64,000 nucleotides of DNA, from the NCBI GenBank assembly GCA_025890175.1, contig JANPYM010000010.1, positions 1,208,427-1,272,426 of the forward strand, in the 5' to 3' direction. The translations under genes and the position numbers were made by a program. How positions within the stretch are numbered: the first letter of the stretch is position 1; every line of letters begins with the position of its first letter. Under the pieces are notes generated by a model. The model worked only from the letters and a program-made list of their open reading frames with translations, was not told where the DNA came from and searched no databases. Positions 25,463 to 38,992 of this stretch are shown here, one piece after another. Source of the DNA: Ciborinia camelliae. Taxonomy: Eukaryota; Ascomycota; Leotiomycetes; Helotiales; Sclerotiniaceae.

Positions 25463-26673
25463 AAAACTTAAAAAAAAAAAAAAAAAAATTGAAAATTTAT
25501 TAGAAATACTGAGATACATTATATATAAATTAATATTAACAATTAAAAAAATTAAACTTTAAATTTAAAAAACAATATTTATTATTATCATTAATTCAAA
25601 ATATATTATTATTATTTTCTTTATTATTATTAACTTTTTTCCCTTTATTATTATTAATTTTTCTCTTTTTACTATTATTAGTTTCTTCTTTTTCATTATT
25701 ATTAATTTCTTTTTTTTCATTATTACCAATTTTTTTTTCTTCTCCACTTTTTTTTATTATTTCCCCTATATTTAAATTTTTTATAAAATAATAATGTAAA
25801 AACTTAATAGTTAGTTTTAATATACTAATGGTTATAACAAAAACTTGTAGATGAGGTTGTTGATTATTAAAAGTATATGTTTGAGAAATACTATCTACAT
25901 AAATAAATATTTATAATACTAATTCCTTCCCCACAGATACATTTAAACCTATGGATAAACTTTGTAAGTAATATAATACTTTACATTTCAAATCGAAAAC
26001 TATAAAAACAAAAATTGGGTTAATTATTTGACTCATTTATAATACTAAATATTATACTAATAAAAATATTAATTTTACATTTCCAAAAATATTTAATTTA
26101 ATAATAAAGTTATAAATAATCCAGAATCTATAAAATAAAAAATTTAAAAAAATATCAAAAAATATAATAATATATTTGTTTTTATATTATTTAAATATAA
26201 CAAAAACTAAATTATACTAATAACAATTGATTTATTTTTATTATATATAATTATTGTTATCATTATTAAGATCTTTTACCGAATTTTTTAATAAAAAACC
26301 TGTTTTTAATTAATTATTCCTTTATAATCCTATATATATAATCAATATTCAAATAAATATAGCAATATATATCAACCTTAATTGCATTATTATAATACAA
26401 ATTAATATATTAATTCGCAATTCTAATTTATATATTATATTATATAAATATACAAAAAAAATGATGGTACAATAATATCAATTAAATAACAAAAAATTTA
26501 GAATAATTTTTAATTCTAAATTATAATTAATCGTTAAAAAACAAAATAAAGAACATTAAAAAAAATATAATTTATTTACAATACTAAAAATCGCTTTTAT
26601 TATTCTTAATAAAAAAAATAATAAAAGATTAAAAAGCTTTTGAAATATTGTTCTTGATATTTATTAATATAAT
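25463..26673. other. A+T-rich stretch with minisatellite
   Basis: Contains a poly(A) run (25470-25488) and a 24-bp minisatellite (listed separately). From about 25780 to 26030 the base composition is less extreme and looks less RIP-mutated, but no reading frame or motif is recognisable. Confidence 0.5.
25620..25742. repeat. 24-bp minisatellite, about five units
   Basis: Tandem units of 24 bases, each an ATTATTATTA block followed by a pyrimidine tract of C and T. The minus-strand open frame across it (repeating MKKKKLII) is a by-product of the repeat and not a gene. Confidence 0.75.
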
Positions 26674-26824
26674 TATTGAACATGTAGTATATTGTGTGTG
26701 TAGACTAAAGCTATGTACAGGAACTGTAAAGTAGGTAGAGGGTACTGTACAACTAGAGGAGGCTAAGCTACATTAGGAGGTGGGGTAGACCTCGGTCATA
26801 CTATAGTGAATATGATCTTCAACA
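26674..26824. mobile_element. Small family D element, copy 2 (151 bp)
   Basis: Inverted relative to copy 1: begins TATTGAACATG and ends CTTCAACA. Exact 5-bp duplications ATAAT flank it (26669-26673 and 26825-26829). Hardly touched by RIP. The exact target duplication makes integration as a unit certain. Confidence 0.85.
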
Positions 26825-27643
26825 ATAATAAAAAAGAAAAAAAAGATTTCTTTTAATTATTTACATATTATATATATATTATATTTATTATATATCCCTT
26901 TTTATTATATTACTTTATTTTTAATAAATAAATTAAATTGAAATTTTAATTTGAAATTAAATTTTATTAATAATTCAAATTAAATCCAAATTAATATAAT
27001 CCAACAATAATAATATTATTGAATAATTTTTATTTGTTATAATATAATAATTAATAATAACCGAATTACAATTATTAATATTAAATTTTTCAATCCTTTT
27101 TTTTATATAAATTCTTTATTTCAACAATTTTTGGTGGATTTCTATACTTCTATCGAAAAGTTTTGGTTAATATATATTAAAAATAATTAAAATAAATTAA
27201 AATTTAATGTTTATTCTAATTTAATAAATGTTTTTAAAATTAAGGATACAAATATTAATACTCTTGAAAAACAAATTATATTATTTTTCTTTTATTTTAA
27301 AAATAAACGATTTATATAACAAATTTACCAAAATATTATAGCGATAATATAGAAGGTCGATAAGCCCTCATTTTTTATTATATTTATATATAATATTAAT
27401 TAACTCAAAATTTAAAATTAATTATTATCTAAATAAATTGCTATAAATTAATTCAATATTGTAATATAAGTATTTTAATAAAAAATTAAAGTTATAATCA
27501 AAAATATTAAAAGTCTAAATGATTTTTTTAATAAATATATTAATTATATTATAATTATCGAATATCAAAAACAAATTTTTTTATATATATATTTACTTTT
27601 TAATATACAATAATGTAAATATTTATATAATAAATTAAAATTG
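26825..27643. other. A+T-rich stretch, no gene seen
   Basis: Stop-rich and low in complexity. A few less mutated patches occur (about 27120-27180), but no domain or RNA is recognisable. Confidence 0.5.
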
Positions 27644-27906
27644 TATCACGAGAACGACTTGGGGATCTAATGATTTAGGAACTAAGATTCGTATTGATGA
27701 AAATCTAGATTCTAATGCTAGAAGAAGGTGTAGAATAGCTGAACCTTATATAGACCTAGGTAGCTGTACTAAACTGGCGCTAGTGCCTAGCGCATAGTAC
27801 TATGCTTAGAACCTAATACTATAGGAATGAAGAGCATTCACCATCAGGCACGTGATCGTAGGTCACGTGCTAGTCACGTGACCCGTACCCCTGTAACTTC
27901 GTCACA
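27644..27906 (-). mobile_element. Solo LTR, family E, copy 1 (263 bp)
   Basis: Begins TATCACGAG and ends TCGTCACA, with exact 5-bp duplications AATTG on both sides (27639-27643 and 27907-27911). It matches the reverse complement of the two halves of the interrupted copy at 52893-57068. Three CACGTG motifs lie at 27849-27854, 27864-27869 and 27875-27880. The orientation is minus, judged from the TATA box kept in the other copy. Nearly free of RIP. Confidence 0.85.
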
Positions 27907-28116
27907 AATTGATAAATAAAATAATTTTAATTAAACTTTTGTTTTTAAAATTGGATTTTATTGGTAAATTAATCGAATTGGTTAAAAAATATATAATTTA
28001 TAATTTTTATAAATATTATAATTTAATAATAATATATATATTTAATAAAAATAATATTTATATATTTATATATTTTAAAAAGTTTTCTAGATTTTTTTAA
28101 AAAAATACTTTTATAT

Positions 28117-28304
28117 TGTCACGCCAAGGCCCCTGCCTAGTATGACAGTCACGTGATTGATCATGTGACCACCATGGTCACATGATCAACGTCTATATTA
28201 GATAGTGTTCTTTCCACGAGGATCCTTTCCTCTTCAGCATAGTTCTTTTATCAGATTGTATATCTACGATTTCACTTTCATGATTCTATGTGACGCGTAT
28301 GACA
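28117..28304 (+). mobile_element. Solo LTR, family A (188 bp)
   Basis: Begins TGTCACGCC and ends TATGACA, with exact 5-bp duplications TATAT (28112-28116 and 28305-28309). This is the best-preserved family A LTR in the window and serves as the reference for the mutated ones. It has a CACGTG at 28150-28155 inside a near-palindrome (GTCACGTGATTGATCATGTG and its continuation). It presumably formed by recombination between the two LTRs of a full Gypsy element. Confidence 0.9.
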
Positions 28305-31132
28305 TATATCGAATAATAATAATGTATATTCATAATATTATTATCAAACTAAACCATTATAAAAAATCAAAAAATTATAAATATATATTAATAAAAAAAT
28401 GAAATTGAATAATAATTAAATAATATTATACAATCTATATTTTTTTATAAAATATAAAATCTAAATTAATATTAAAATATATATTACAATTTCGATTATT
28501 AAATATATTTATAAATATATTTTTAAAAATATAAATAAAGTTATCTTAAATATTAATAATCTATTAATAAACAATAAAGTTTATTAATATATTTTTGGTT
28601 AATATATTAATATTATTTTTTTATAATTAAATTAATAATTTATAAAAAAAAAAAAAAAAATTTATTTCGAAAATTTAATTACTAATAAATTGATTACAAA
28701 AATAAAAATCAATTGTATTATATTATTAAAATAATTTCGATATAATAAAAATAATCTATATTATAAAAAAATATATATATAATTAATAATGTAAAAAAGA
28801 AAGTGTAAATCAATTTTTTTAATATTTTATATCCAAACTTTTTTGAATTTGTTATTTGGAATGTTTTTAATAAAATTTAAAAATTAATAAAAATAAAGAA
28901 AAATATTTTATTAATTAATTAATTATCGAAAACAATTAGTTATATATATTATATAAATATGTTTTTCAATAAAAAATATTATCTTTGATATTTTTTTATT
29001 ATATTATTTAGAGCTATATATTATAAAGATTTGTGTATATATAATAATATTAAATATTTTATATTTCGAAAAAATTATATTATGTATGGTATTGTAGATA
29101 ATGATTAAAAATAGATAAATGTTTTTAATAAAACAAAAAACTTTTAATTGATAAATTAATTAAAAAAAATATTTATTTTAATTTTTAAAAATAAATTTAT
29201 TTCGAATTTATTAAATATTTGAATTAAATTTAAAGTAGATTTTGTTAATTTAAATTTAATTTGAAATATAGTAAAACGAAAAATATAGTTTCTATTAAAT
29301 TTGGTAAATTTTATGAAAAATTATATTTTATATTTAATATAAATAAATTTAATAGAAAACAATTTAATTATAATTTTGAAAAATAATAATTTTTTAGTAT
29401 CTTAATATAATTAAGGCAATTATACAAAAGATAATAATATATATATATCTAAAAAAAAAACTTTAAAAATTTAATTTTCTTTTTAATATTAAATATAAAT
29501 CAATATTAAGTATATAATATAATTGTTAATATTATTAAAGAAAACCTTATTATAATATATTTCTATTTTTAAAAACTAAAGGAATATAACAAAACCTATT
29601 TATATATTATATTATATTATTATTATTGTAATAAAAACATATCAATTCTTTATATTACTTTTATAACAATCGTAATTTTTTTATTACCTAAAAATAATAC
29701 TTTTTATTTATATTTTAAAATCCCTATTAATCTTTTATTAAATTCGATTAATAATATTAAAAAACAAAATATTATAATATAAATATTATTAAAATACTTT
29801 TTGATTATTTAGAATAAAATTATATAATATAATATAAAAAATGTTTTAAATTAATATACAAATTATTTTGTAATCTTATTAATTTTTTATAACAAAATTT
29901 TAATATATTTTTAATAAATAAAAAACCAATTATTTTCAATAAGAATTTTATTTAAATTTTATTTATTATTTCTAAAAAATCTAAATATAATATTATCAAT
30001 ATATTTATTCGAAATAATTAAATATAATCTTTATTTTGAAAAATTAATTTATATATAAATATAAAAATAAATAATGTAAATTAAAATAAATAAATAAATA
30101 AACAAAATTATTTAATTCAAAAATTAAATATTAAAATTAATATATAATAATAATAATATTAGTTATTATTATTTTTTGGACTTTATTTAAAAACTATATA
30201 TTATCGATATTTTTATCGATAAAATCTTTTTTAAAAATATATTTATTATAAATTTATATAAATGTAATAACTTTTTTTATAAAGATTAATACATTATTAT
30301 AATTAAGAATATTATAGTTATTAAGATCAATAAATTGGTTATTAATTAATTACCAAAAAATATAAAATTTTATTATTATATAATATTTAAAAAAATAAAA
30401 AGAAAATTAATAAAAAAAATGAATAATAATAATTTATAAAGAATTTATAAATTATAAATTTATTTAAACTTTTATTTATAATATTAAAAATTAAAATAAA
30501 TATATTTATAATATGTTTACAAAATATTCGATTAAAAACAAAATTATATAATAGTTTTAAAATAATAATAACAAATATCAAAATATATATTTTAAAAATT
30601 ATATTATTAGAAAACGATTTTTATAATATTATAAAATATATTCTATATATAAATCTGTAAAATCAAATTAAAAAATTATTGTTTATATTTAATCATAAAT
30701 AGTTTTTATTAAAACTATATTTTATAATAATTATAAATAAATTTTCAAGCTAAGAATTTAAATATATTAATATAAATTTGAAAAACCTATATTTTAGTTA
30801 TAATCAATTTTATATTATAATAATATAAAATAAAGATTTACAATATTTTTATATATTATTATTTTTAAATAATAAAGAAAAACCAAATAAAACAAATAAT
30901 ATTATATAATCGAAAATATTAAAAGATATTAATAATTAATAATATATTTGAAAAAGTTTTTTAAAAAGGTTTTTTAATATATATTATATTTTTTTTTTAT
31001 ATTTCTAAATTAACTTATTTGTTTATATAATTAGTTATTAAAAAGTTTTTATATAATTTAAAAAAAAAAGCAATTGTAGTTTAAATAACGAATATATAAA
31101 TTTTTTTTTTTTTTTTTTTCATTTTTTTTTTT
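28305..31132. other. A+T-rich stretch, no gene seen
   Basis: About 2.8 kb of stop-rich A/T sequence. No GC island, LTR end or readable domain was found. A poly(T) tract leads into an assembly gap at its right end. It probably includes decayed repeats too old to identify. Confidence 0.45.
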
Positions 31133-31142
31133 NNNNNNNNNN
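31133..31142. other. Assembly gap (10 N) in poly(T)
   Basis: Both sides of the gap carry nearly the same sequence: a long T run, then CA, then another T run. This looks like two contig ends that overlap but were not merged. Confidence 0.9.
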
Positions 31143-31473
31143 TTTTTTTTTTTTTTTTTTTCATTTTTTTTTTTTTCAATTGTATATTATAATATTATTA
31201 TTGTAATATTGTCAAAACTTTACTCTATCCCAAAATGATAAATTAATATATATATACTTAAAGTCTTTCTTTTATTTTTATTAAAAATACTTAATAAAAA
31301 TTTATTATTATCTTTTCTATTTTTATTATTAATGTTAATATTAATATTAATATTATTATCGCTTTTGCTTTTATTTCTGCTGTTATTACCCTATTTTGCC
31401 ATCACTATTCTGTTACTTTTTGTTATTCTATATTTATTAATCTTATTAACGAAAAGAATAATATTATTGATTT
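31143..31473. other. Pyrimidine-rich spacer
   Basis: Poly(T), then a T/C-rich stretch that looks less RIP-mutated (contains several CTG and CCC). No coding capacity is recognisable. It ends at the left LTR of A3. Confidence 0.45.
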
Positions 31474-31661
31474 TGTTACGCCAAGGCCCCTGCCTAGTAT
31501 AATAGTTACGTAATTGATTATATAATTATTATGGTTATATAATTAACGTCTATATTAGATAATATTTTTTTCAAAAGAATTTTTTTTTTTTTAGTATAGT
31601 TTTTTTATTAGATTATATATTTATGATTTCATTTTTATAATTTTATATAATATATATAATA
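31474..31661 (+). repeat. 5' LTR of A3 (188 bp)
   Basis: Same length as the solo LTR at 28117. The outer left 40 bases are almost intact (TGTTACGCCAAGGCCCCTGC) and the inner right half has lost nearly every G and C. Flanking bases GATTT and TAAGA differ, as expected for one end of a longer element. Confidence 0.85.
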
Positions 31662-34649
31662 TAAGAATTATATTTATTCTATTTTATGTTTTTATAAAAA
31701 ATATAAAAAATTTATAAAACAATTTTATATTTTAAAATTTATATTTTTAAAAATATTTTTTAATAATTATTTAAATATTTATAAATATTTAGTTTTTTAA
31801 TTAAAAAAGTATAGATTTGTAATAAATTATAATAATATTAATTTTATAATTATATAAAACAATTTAGGGATATTATAATAAAAATTTTATAATATATCAA
31901 AAAACAAAACGATTTTGGGGTATTATAGTAAAGCTTTTATAAAATACAAATTTGTAATAATTTGTAATAATAATAATTTTATAAATTAAAATTTTAATAT
32001 AAATAAATTATTCGGATTATTAGATAGTAGTAAATTTTATATTATAAAATATTTATTAAAATATATAGTTATTAATTAAATATTTATTTATATTTATTTT
32101 TAAACAAATTATAATAAATTTTATATAATAAAGTATTTATTAAAATATCAATTATATTTGTATATTATGAATTAAATATTTATTTATATTTATTTTTAAA
32201 TAAATTATAATAAATTTTGTATTTATTTTTAAATCGAGATAAAAAATTTGTTTTATTAATAATAAAATAATTTTTTTATTTATTTTTGTTTATAATTATT
32301 TTAAAATCAAATTGTTTTTTTGAATAATATATTTTTTTGATAAAATAATAATTAATTAAATATATTTTTTTTAATTATCAAAAATCTTTTTTTTAATATA
32401 AAATAATTATAATTTATTAATAAAAAATATTATATTATTAATTAAATATAACTTTAATTTTATTATAATTTTTTTATTATTTAATAATATTATTAATAAT
32501 AATAAAGTTTATATTTAATATAATTTCTTTTTAAAAAAAAACAAATTTAATATTATTTTTTAATTAAAAAAATTCAAAAAAATTAAAAAATTAAAAAATT
32601 TTAATTTAAAAAAATTAATCTTTATATTTACCTAAATAAATAATATATTTTATAAATATAATAATATTATAACAATTTATAATAAACTTATTTCGTTTTA
32701 TAATAATTAAAAAATATTAATCTTCAAATTAAAAAAAAAATTTAAAATTATTAATAACTTTACTATCAATTTTAATAATATTACAAAAAATAAAATTTTA
32801 ATTATTCTTAATTAAAATATATAAATTTTTAATTTTAATACAAAAATTAACAAATTTATTATTATTTAAAAAAAATATTAATAAAAAATTGTTAATTTTA
32901 TTATTATTATTTAATAATTCAAAAGAAATACAAAAAAAATAATTATTATAATTATAATTAGCTTTTATCTTTATCAATTAATATAAATCTTTTTTAATTT
33001 AATCAAATTTAAAATTAATAAAAATAAATAACAAATTTTTTAATATAAACTTTAATAATCTTAAATAATTCAAAAACTAAATACAAATAATTTTTATATA
33101 TTAATTAATTATATAATATATATATTATTACAAATTAATAATGAAATTATTATTTATTTTATATTTCGATTTAAAATTAATAATTTAAATTCTTTTATAT
33201 TAACAAAAAAAATATTTAAAATTTTTATATAAATTTATAAAAATAATAATAAAATTAAAACAATTTAAATCAAATATTATAAATTATTTTAAAACAAATA
33301 ATTATTTGTTTAATTTTAAAAAATTTTTAATAACTTTTTATTAAATTTAAATTTATTAAAAAAATATAAGTAATAATTTTCAATATAAAATTAATAAAAA
33401 TATAAAATAAATTATAATTTTTTTATATAAATATATAATAATTTAAAATTTGAAATATAAAACTAATATAATAATTATAAATATTAAATAATTTAATATA
33501 ATTAAAAAATGTAAAATAAAATATAAAAAAAATATTAAAAAAAAAATATTTTTAATTTTATTATTTAAAATTTAAAAAAGGAAATTAGAATTTTTATATT
33601 TGAATAAATAAAATTATAAACAAAAAATGTTTATTTTATTTATAAAAAAATTAATTATTTTGTTAAAAATTGTTTTATAAAAAAAAATATATTTAAATTA
33701 AATAAAATTATATTATAATAAAAAAAAAAGTAATTTTTAATTTAAATATATTAAAAATTATAATATAATTATAATTTAATTTTAAATTTTTTTTAAAATT
33801 ATAATTTTATTGATTTATATTAATTAATTATAATTTTATATTTATTAAATTTATATTTATAAATAAAATAATAAAATTTATTAATAAATTATTTAGAAAA
33901 ATAAAGATATTAATATTAATTCTTTTTAATATATATTATTTTAATAAAAATTTTATTAATAAAATTATTATATTTATTTATAAAACAAAACAAATTGAAT
34001 TTATATGTTTATTTTAATTATACAAAATAAAGATTTTTAATAACAAAATTTTTAAAACTACAATTAATTATAAAAAAATATTTATTTAGATTTAAATATA
34101 TAATTATATTAATATTATAATACTATTTTATATTATAAATATATTTTACTAAATATTAATAAAAAACAAATAAATATAATAATACGAAATTATAATTTAT
34201 ATAAAAACAAAAATTATATTTTTCAAATTAAAATTTTATTTATATTTTAATACATTAAAAATCGAATTTTTGAAAAATCAATTAAAATTTGCATTTTTAA
34301 TAAAAAATATAAAAATAAAAAATATATTTTTAAAAATTAATAATATAATATATTTTATACCAAAAATTATTTTAAAATAAAAAATTATTAAGATTTTTGT
34401 ATTTAACAATAATTCAACTTTTGTTTCTACAAATTTAGTTTTATTATATATTAATATAATTAATATTACTTTTTTTTTAATAATTTTAAAATAAAAAGAT
34501 ATTTAGATTTTTATTATCTTTATAACAAATATTATAAACAAAAAATATTAATAACAAAATATAAAAATTAAATAAAATAATAAAAAAATTTTATATAAAA
34601 AATTTTTATTTAATTATTATAATTATTTAAATATATTTAAAAAAAATAA

Positions 34650-35480
34650 AAAAAATAAATTTCTTTTTTATAATAATTTTAATTATTATATCAAATTTAA
34701 TAAATTTAATATATTTGATTATATATTATTATTCTAAATATTTAACAAAAAATTGAATTTTATTAAAAAATATATTAATAATAATTTTAAAAAAAAACTT
34801 TATTAAATTTAATAAAATAATTTTTATATTCTTAATTTTATTTATTCGAAAATTTAAAAATAAACTATAATTTTATATTAATTATTATAAACTTAATTTT
34901 ATTATTAAAAAAAACGTTTATTCTTTATTTTTAATTAATAAGTTTTTGATTTAAATAATTGGATTAAAGTTTATAATCAAATTTGATATTTGTTATATTT
35001 TTAATTGAATTTAAATGAAAATCAAAAAAGATATAAATTTAATTATATTTTATATAAAATTCGAATTATTTTGTTATAAAGTTATATTATTTAAATTATA
35101 TAATAAATTAATTATATTTTAATATTATATTAATAATATATTTTAAAATTTTTAAAAATTTTATATTTGTTTATATAAATAATATTTTAATTTATAATAA
35201 AAATTATAATAAATATATCAATTATATATATCAAATATTTAATATTTTTAAAAAAATTGGTTTATAAATTAATAATAAAAAATATAAATTTTTTGTTTAA
35301 AAAATTAAGTTTTTTGATTTAATTTTGTTAATTAATAATATTAAAATGAATTTTGCAAAAATTTAGATTATTTTTAATTAAAAATATTTTAAGAATATTA
35401 AAAATGTTTTTTGTTTTATAAGTTTTATAAACTTTTATAAATAATTTATTAATAAATATTTCTAAATTTATAAATTATTA
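34650..35480 (+). pseudogene. Decayed Gypsy reverse transcriptase of A3
   Basis: With stops ignored, the plus strand shows FYNNFNYYIKFNKFNIFDYILLF, then NKKLNFIKKYINNNFKK, then the catalytic region FVYINNILIYNKNYNKYIN and the following IFKKIGL and FFDLIL segments. This is the expected series for a Gypsy reverse transcriptase (DH-I-L, El--lk, YLDDILIYS--H). Both catalytic Asp residues of the YxDD box are Asn, each explained by a single transition. Confidence 0.75.
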
Positions 35481-35485
35481 ATTAA

Positions 35486-35673
35486 TGTCATACGCGTCAC
35501 ATAGGATCATAAAGGTGAAATCGTAGATATACAATTTAATAAAAGAATTATACTAAAAAGGAAAGGATTCTTTTGAAAAGAATATTATTTAATATAAATA
35601 TTGATTATATGATTATAGTGGTTATATGATTAATTATATGATTGTTATATTAGGTAGGGGCTTTGGTGTAACA
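35486..35673 (-). repeat. 3' LTR of A2 (188 bp)
   Basis: Outer left end intact (TGTCATACGCGTCACATAGG), inner right end partly mutated (GTAACA for GTGACA). Polypurine tract adjacent at 35674-35690 when read on the minus strand. Confidence 0.9.
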
Positions 35674-36365
35674 TTACCCCCCCCCCGAAGATAAATTTGA
35701 AGTATCAAAGATATAAATCAACCCCGCTTTTTTTTACGCTAGTTTTTTTTATTCTTAAATCTAAGTTGGTTCGGATAGGCGATATAAAAGACTTTTATTT
35801 TTTTTTTTATATGTGTAAAATCGAAAATATTATAATAAATATAATTAAAAAAATATTTTAATTATTAAATTTTATATTATAATTGTTTGTAATAAAATCT
35901 AGAATTTAAAATATATTTTAATTTTTATTTTTTTTTATTATTAATTATTATTAATATAATAAATTGCTTTATATATTAATTGGGTAAGAAATTTTTTAGA
36001 TTGTATTGTAATATCAATATATAAAAAAACATTATAATATTTTATATATTTTAATAAAATAAATTTATAAAAAAAATTATTAAATATTTTTTTGATTAAA
36101 AAAAAGCTGATAAACTTATTTTTCAATTTGATAAAAGATTGTTTAAACTTTAATTATTTAATATTTAAAAAAACAAAATTATTTATTTTGAATAATAATA
36201 TTAAAATTTATTTATTATTAACGAAATCTTTTATTTTAATTTAAATAAAATTTATTTTATTATAAAAAATATTTTATATATTTTTTATTTATTAAATAAT
36301 ATTAAAAACTTTTTTTTTATTTATAATTTTTTTAAAATTTTGATTTTAGGGTATAATTAATTGGA

Positions 36366-37197
36366 GGTTAAAGTTTATTTGAAAATTAAAATTTTTATTA
36401 ACAAAAAATAAGGATATTTTTGTAATATTAAAAACAATATTATTTATTACAAATTTTATAAATATAAATTATTTTATTTAATTATTTTATTAATAAAATA
36501 TGTATATTTAAAAATATTATTTTATTTTTTTATTAATATTTTTGATTTATTTATTTAATTTAAAATAATAAAATATAAATTTATATTTTTAAATTTACAA
36601 AATACAAAATAAATATTATTATAATTTTAAAATGAATTATGGTTTTTGGTTGAAAATAATAAAATCGAATAATTTATAAAATTTAAAAATATATTAAATA
36701 ATTAGTTTAATTATTTTTTTAATAAATATTTTTTTATTATTTATAAAACAAAATATAAAATATTATTTTTTAATTATTTAATTAATTATAATTAATATTA
36801 TATTAAAATTAAAGTTTAAGAATAATTTGATAATAAAATTTATAAATATATTTTATTATAATTAAACAAAAATTGAAAATAAATAAAATATATTTTAATA
36901 AATTTATTGTAAATATTTAATTTTTTAATAAATATAATAATTATATATATATTACAAAACGTTTTTGTTTATACAAAATTAATAATATTGTTTTTTTAAA
37001 ATTATTAAAATTTTAATATTATTAAAATAATTAATAATTAATTAATTATAAATCTTAATAATAATTTTTATTTATTAATTTTTAGATTTTGAAATCCAAA
37101 TTTTATATTTATAATAAAGTAATTTATTATTCAAAATAAAATAAAATATTAAAAATTTTTTTTTGTTTTATTAAATATTGTTTTTTATTATTATTAT
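36366..37197 (-). pseudogene. Decayed distal pol of A2 (left of Copia insertion)
   Basis: Matches A1 21665-22495 base for base apart from transitions. In a minus-strand Gypsy element this is downstream of the reverse transcriptase, so it should encode the integrase end of pol. No integrase motif is readable with confidence. Interrupted at 37197 by the Copia element; the target bases are ATTAT. Confidence 0.6.
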
Positions 37198-37679
37198 TGT
37201 TGTATTTTAATTAAAAATATAATACCTATCTCTTAATTAATTATATAATTTATTTATTTAATTAAATATATTAATTAATTAATTAAATAATTAATAAATT
37301 ATATATTTATTTAATTATACAGGGTATAATTAAATGTACGGTATGGTAGTACGAACTACGCGAACACGTGCCTAGTACGATCATTCGAATCGTACGGGGT
37401 TCTTTCAGAATTCGAAACGCCGCATTAGGAAAGGTCGATTCTTTGTTCGAATTTCAGTTGGAAAAAGCAATATAATGGGGCATTTCATTTCGATTCTGAT
37501 TTTTGATTCTGTACCGCAAAAATACTATTTTATATATTGTATATAAATATATAATATAACTATTATTATCTCTTGATATATTTAATCTATTTATAATAAA
37601 ATCTATGTATTAATCAACTAGATATTCTGCATTACTGGTATATACCCCCTGTATATACCTAAAATTCGAACTTGCAATA
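37198..37679 (+). repeat. 5' LTR of Copia element (482 bp)
   Basis: Identical to the 3' LTR over roughly the first 275 bases. The remaining part has 19 differences, all transitions and all with A or T in this copy (first at 37475, last in the terminal CA changed to TA). A CACGTG lies at 37365-37370. Confidence 0.95.
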
Positions 37680-38952
37680 GGTTATATTGTCCGGTATTGA
37701 TATATATGTATTAAACTTGAAGAATCGATTCTAATAAATCGATTTTATTGAACTAATATTATAAATCGATTAAATCGCAATCCAATGTTTTATTTTCATC
37801 AAAAATACCTTTAAAACGAATCAAAATCTACCCAATCAAATCGATTCGAATTATAACCCCTACCATCGAATACAACTTTCGAAACGCATTCCGAATTAAC
37901 TCCCGAACCCGAAATCCGATTTTCAATCAAAATTCCAATTCGAATTTCGATTCCGTTCGATATTAAAAATAATATATTAGGGGAACCCGGGTTTTGAAAA
38001 AATTATATGGTATGTTAGGATTATATTTAATAGGCCGATTTGCTATTAAAATTTGATGATTATTTTGATAAGCCTAAGTTGATCTTAATATGTTTATAGA
38101 TTAAATCGATTTTTATATCATACATAACACTGATATTGATCTTTTACGTATATTTAGAATCTTTGTATATATATATATAATAGGGATTTTATTTATATAT
38201 ATATAGTACTAGTATATTTGTATATATATATATGAATTTTTGATTTATAGTTAATCAATTATTTATAGTATTTGCTTATTTTTAAGATTTTTAATTGATT
38301 TTTTTGATTTATTTTATTAAGTTTCAATTAAATTATAATTTAAATTTAATTCAATTATAAGTATTAAACCCTAAGACCTGCATCCCTAAGACTAAACCTA
38401 ATTGAGTGTATAAAATTAGATCCCTAGATGCTATATTTGTACGATTACATCATCCATAACGGATGGTATAGTATTATATTTCATATCAAGGTGCCCTAGC
38501 TTAATTTTATATTAAGAGGTGGCTGGTTTAGTATTAAAATTGTATTATATTAGTATTATATTAATATTAAATTAGTATTATATTAATATTCTATATTTAT
38601 AGTATTGATCTAATATTAATATTAATATTATATTATATTAGTATCTCGTTCAGTGCGTGTTTCAATATAATTAATACCCTGCTTTATATTTTAATACAAT
38701 TCAAAAGTTTATTTTATTTTTAAAAATATTTAAAAATATAATTAAAAATATTAAAAATATTAAAAATATAATTAAAAAATATTGAAAATATTAAAAATAA
38801 TAAAAAAATATTCGTATTTTTTGAATTTTTTGAATTAGTATTATACAAAAGTTTTTGAATTAATTATTTTTTCGAATTTATTAAGTAAAATATTTATAAA
38901 ACTTAAATAAAAACATTATTAAAATTAAAATTTTGTATTTATATTTATACTA

Positions 38953-38992
<40 letters not shown>

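Larger units (their letters stand above)
31474..35480 (+). mobile_element. Gypsy element A3, truncated by A2
   Basis: This is a plus-strand family A copy. The 5' LTR is 31474-31661. The following sequence matches the reverse complement of the right part of A2: 31662-31800 against about 49470-49610, and about 34040-34260 against about 47000-47240. The reverse transcriptase catalytic box reads YINN at 35172-35183, in the context FVYINNILIYNKNYN. Homology continues to the last base before A2, so A2 inserted into A3. The expected continuation (RNase H, integrase, 3' LTR) is not seen after A2, so the 3' half has been lost or moved. Confidence 0.8.

Noticed and set aside
25565..25747. Minus-strand Lys/Ile-rich frame of 60 residues
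   Set aside because: It is the translation of a 24-bp minisatellite.
25302..26824. Family D copies 1 and 2 as the two LTRs of one element
   Set aside because: They are in opposite orientation, and copy 2 has its own exact target duplication.
28205..28402. 65-residue frame beginning in the family A solo LTR
   Set aside because: It starts inside the LTR and runs into A/T-rich flank. LTRs of this kind do not code.
28117..31661. Family A LTRs at 28117 and 31474 as a pair
   Set aside because: The orientation is the same, but the 28117 copy has its own TATAT duplication on both sides, and the sequence after 31661 is the A3 body.
35941..36126. 61-residue minus-strand frame in A2
   Set aside because: It lies in the untranslated or distal part of family A. 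The matching region of A1 differs by many transitions, and no motif is visible.
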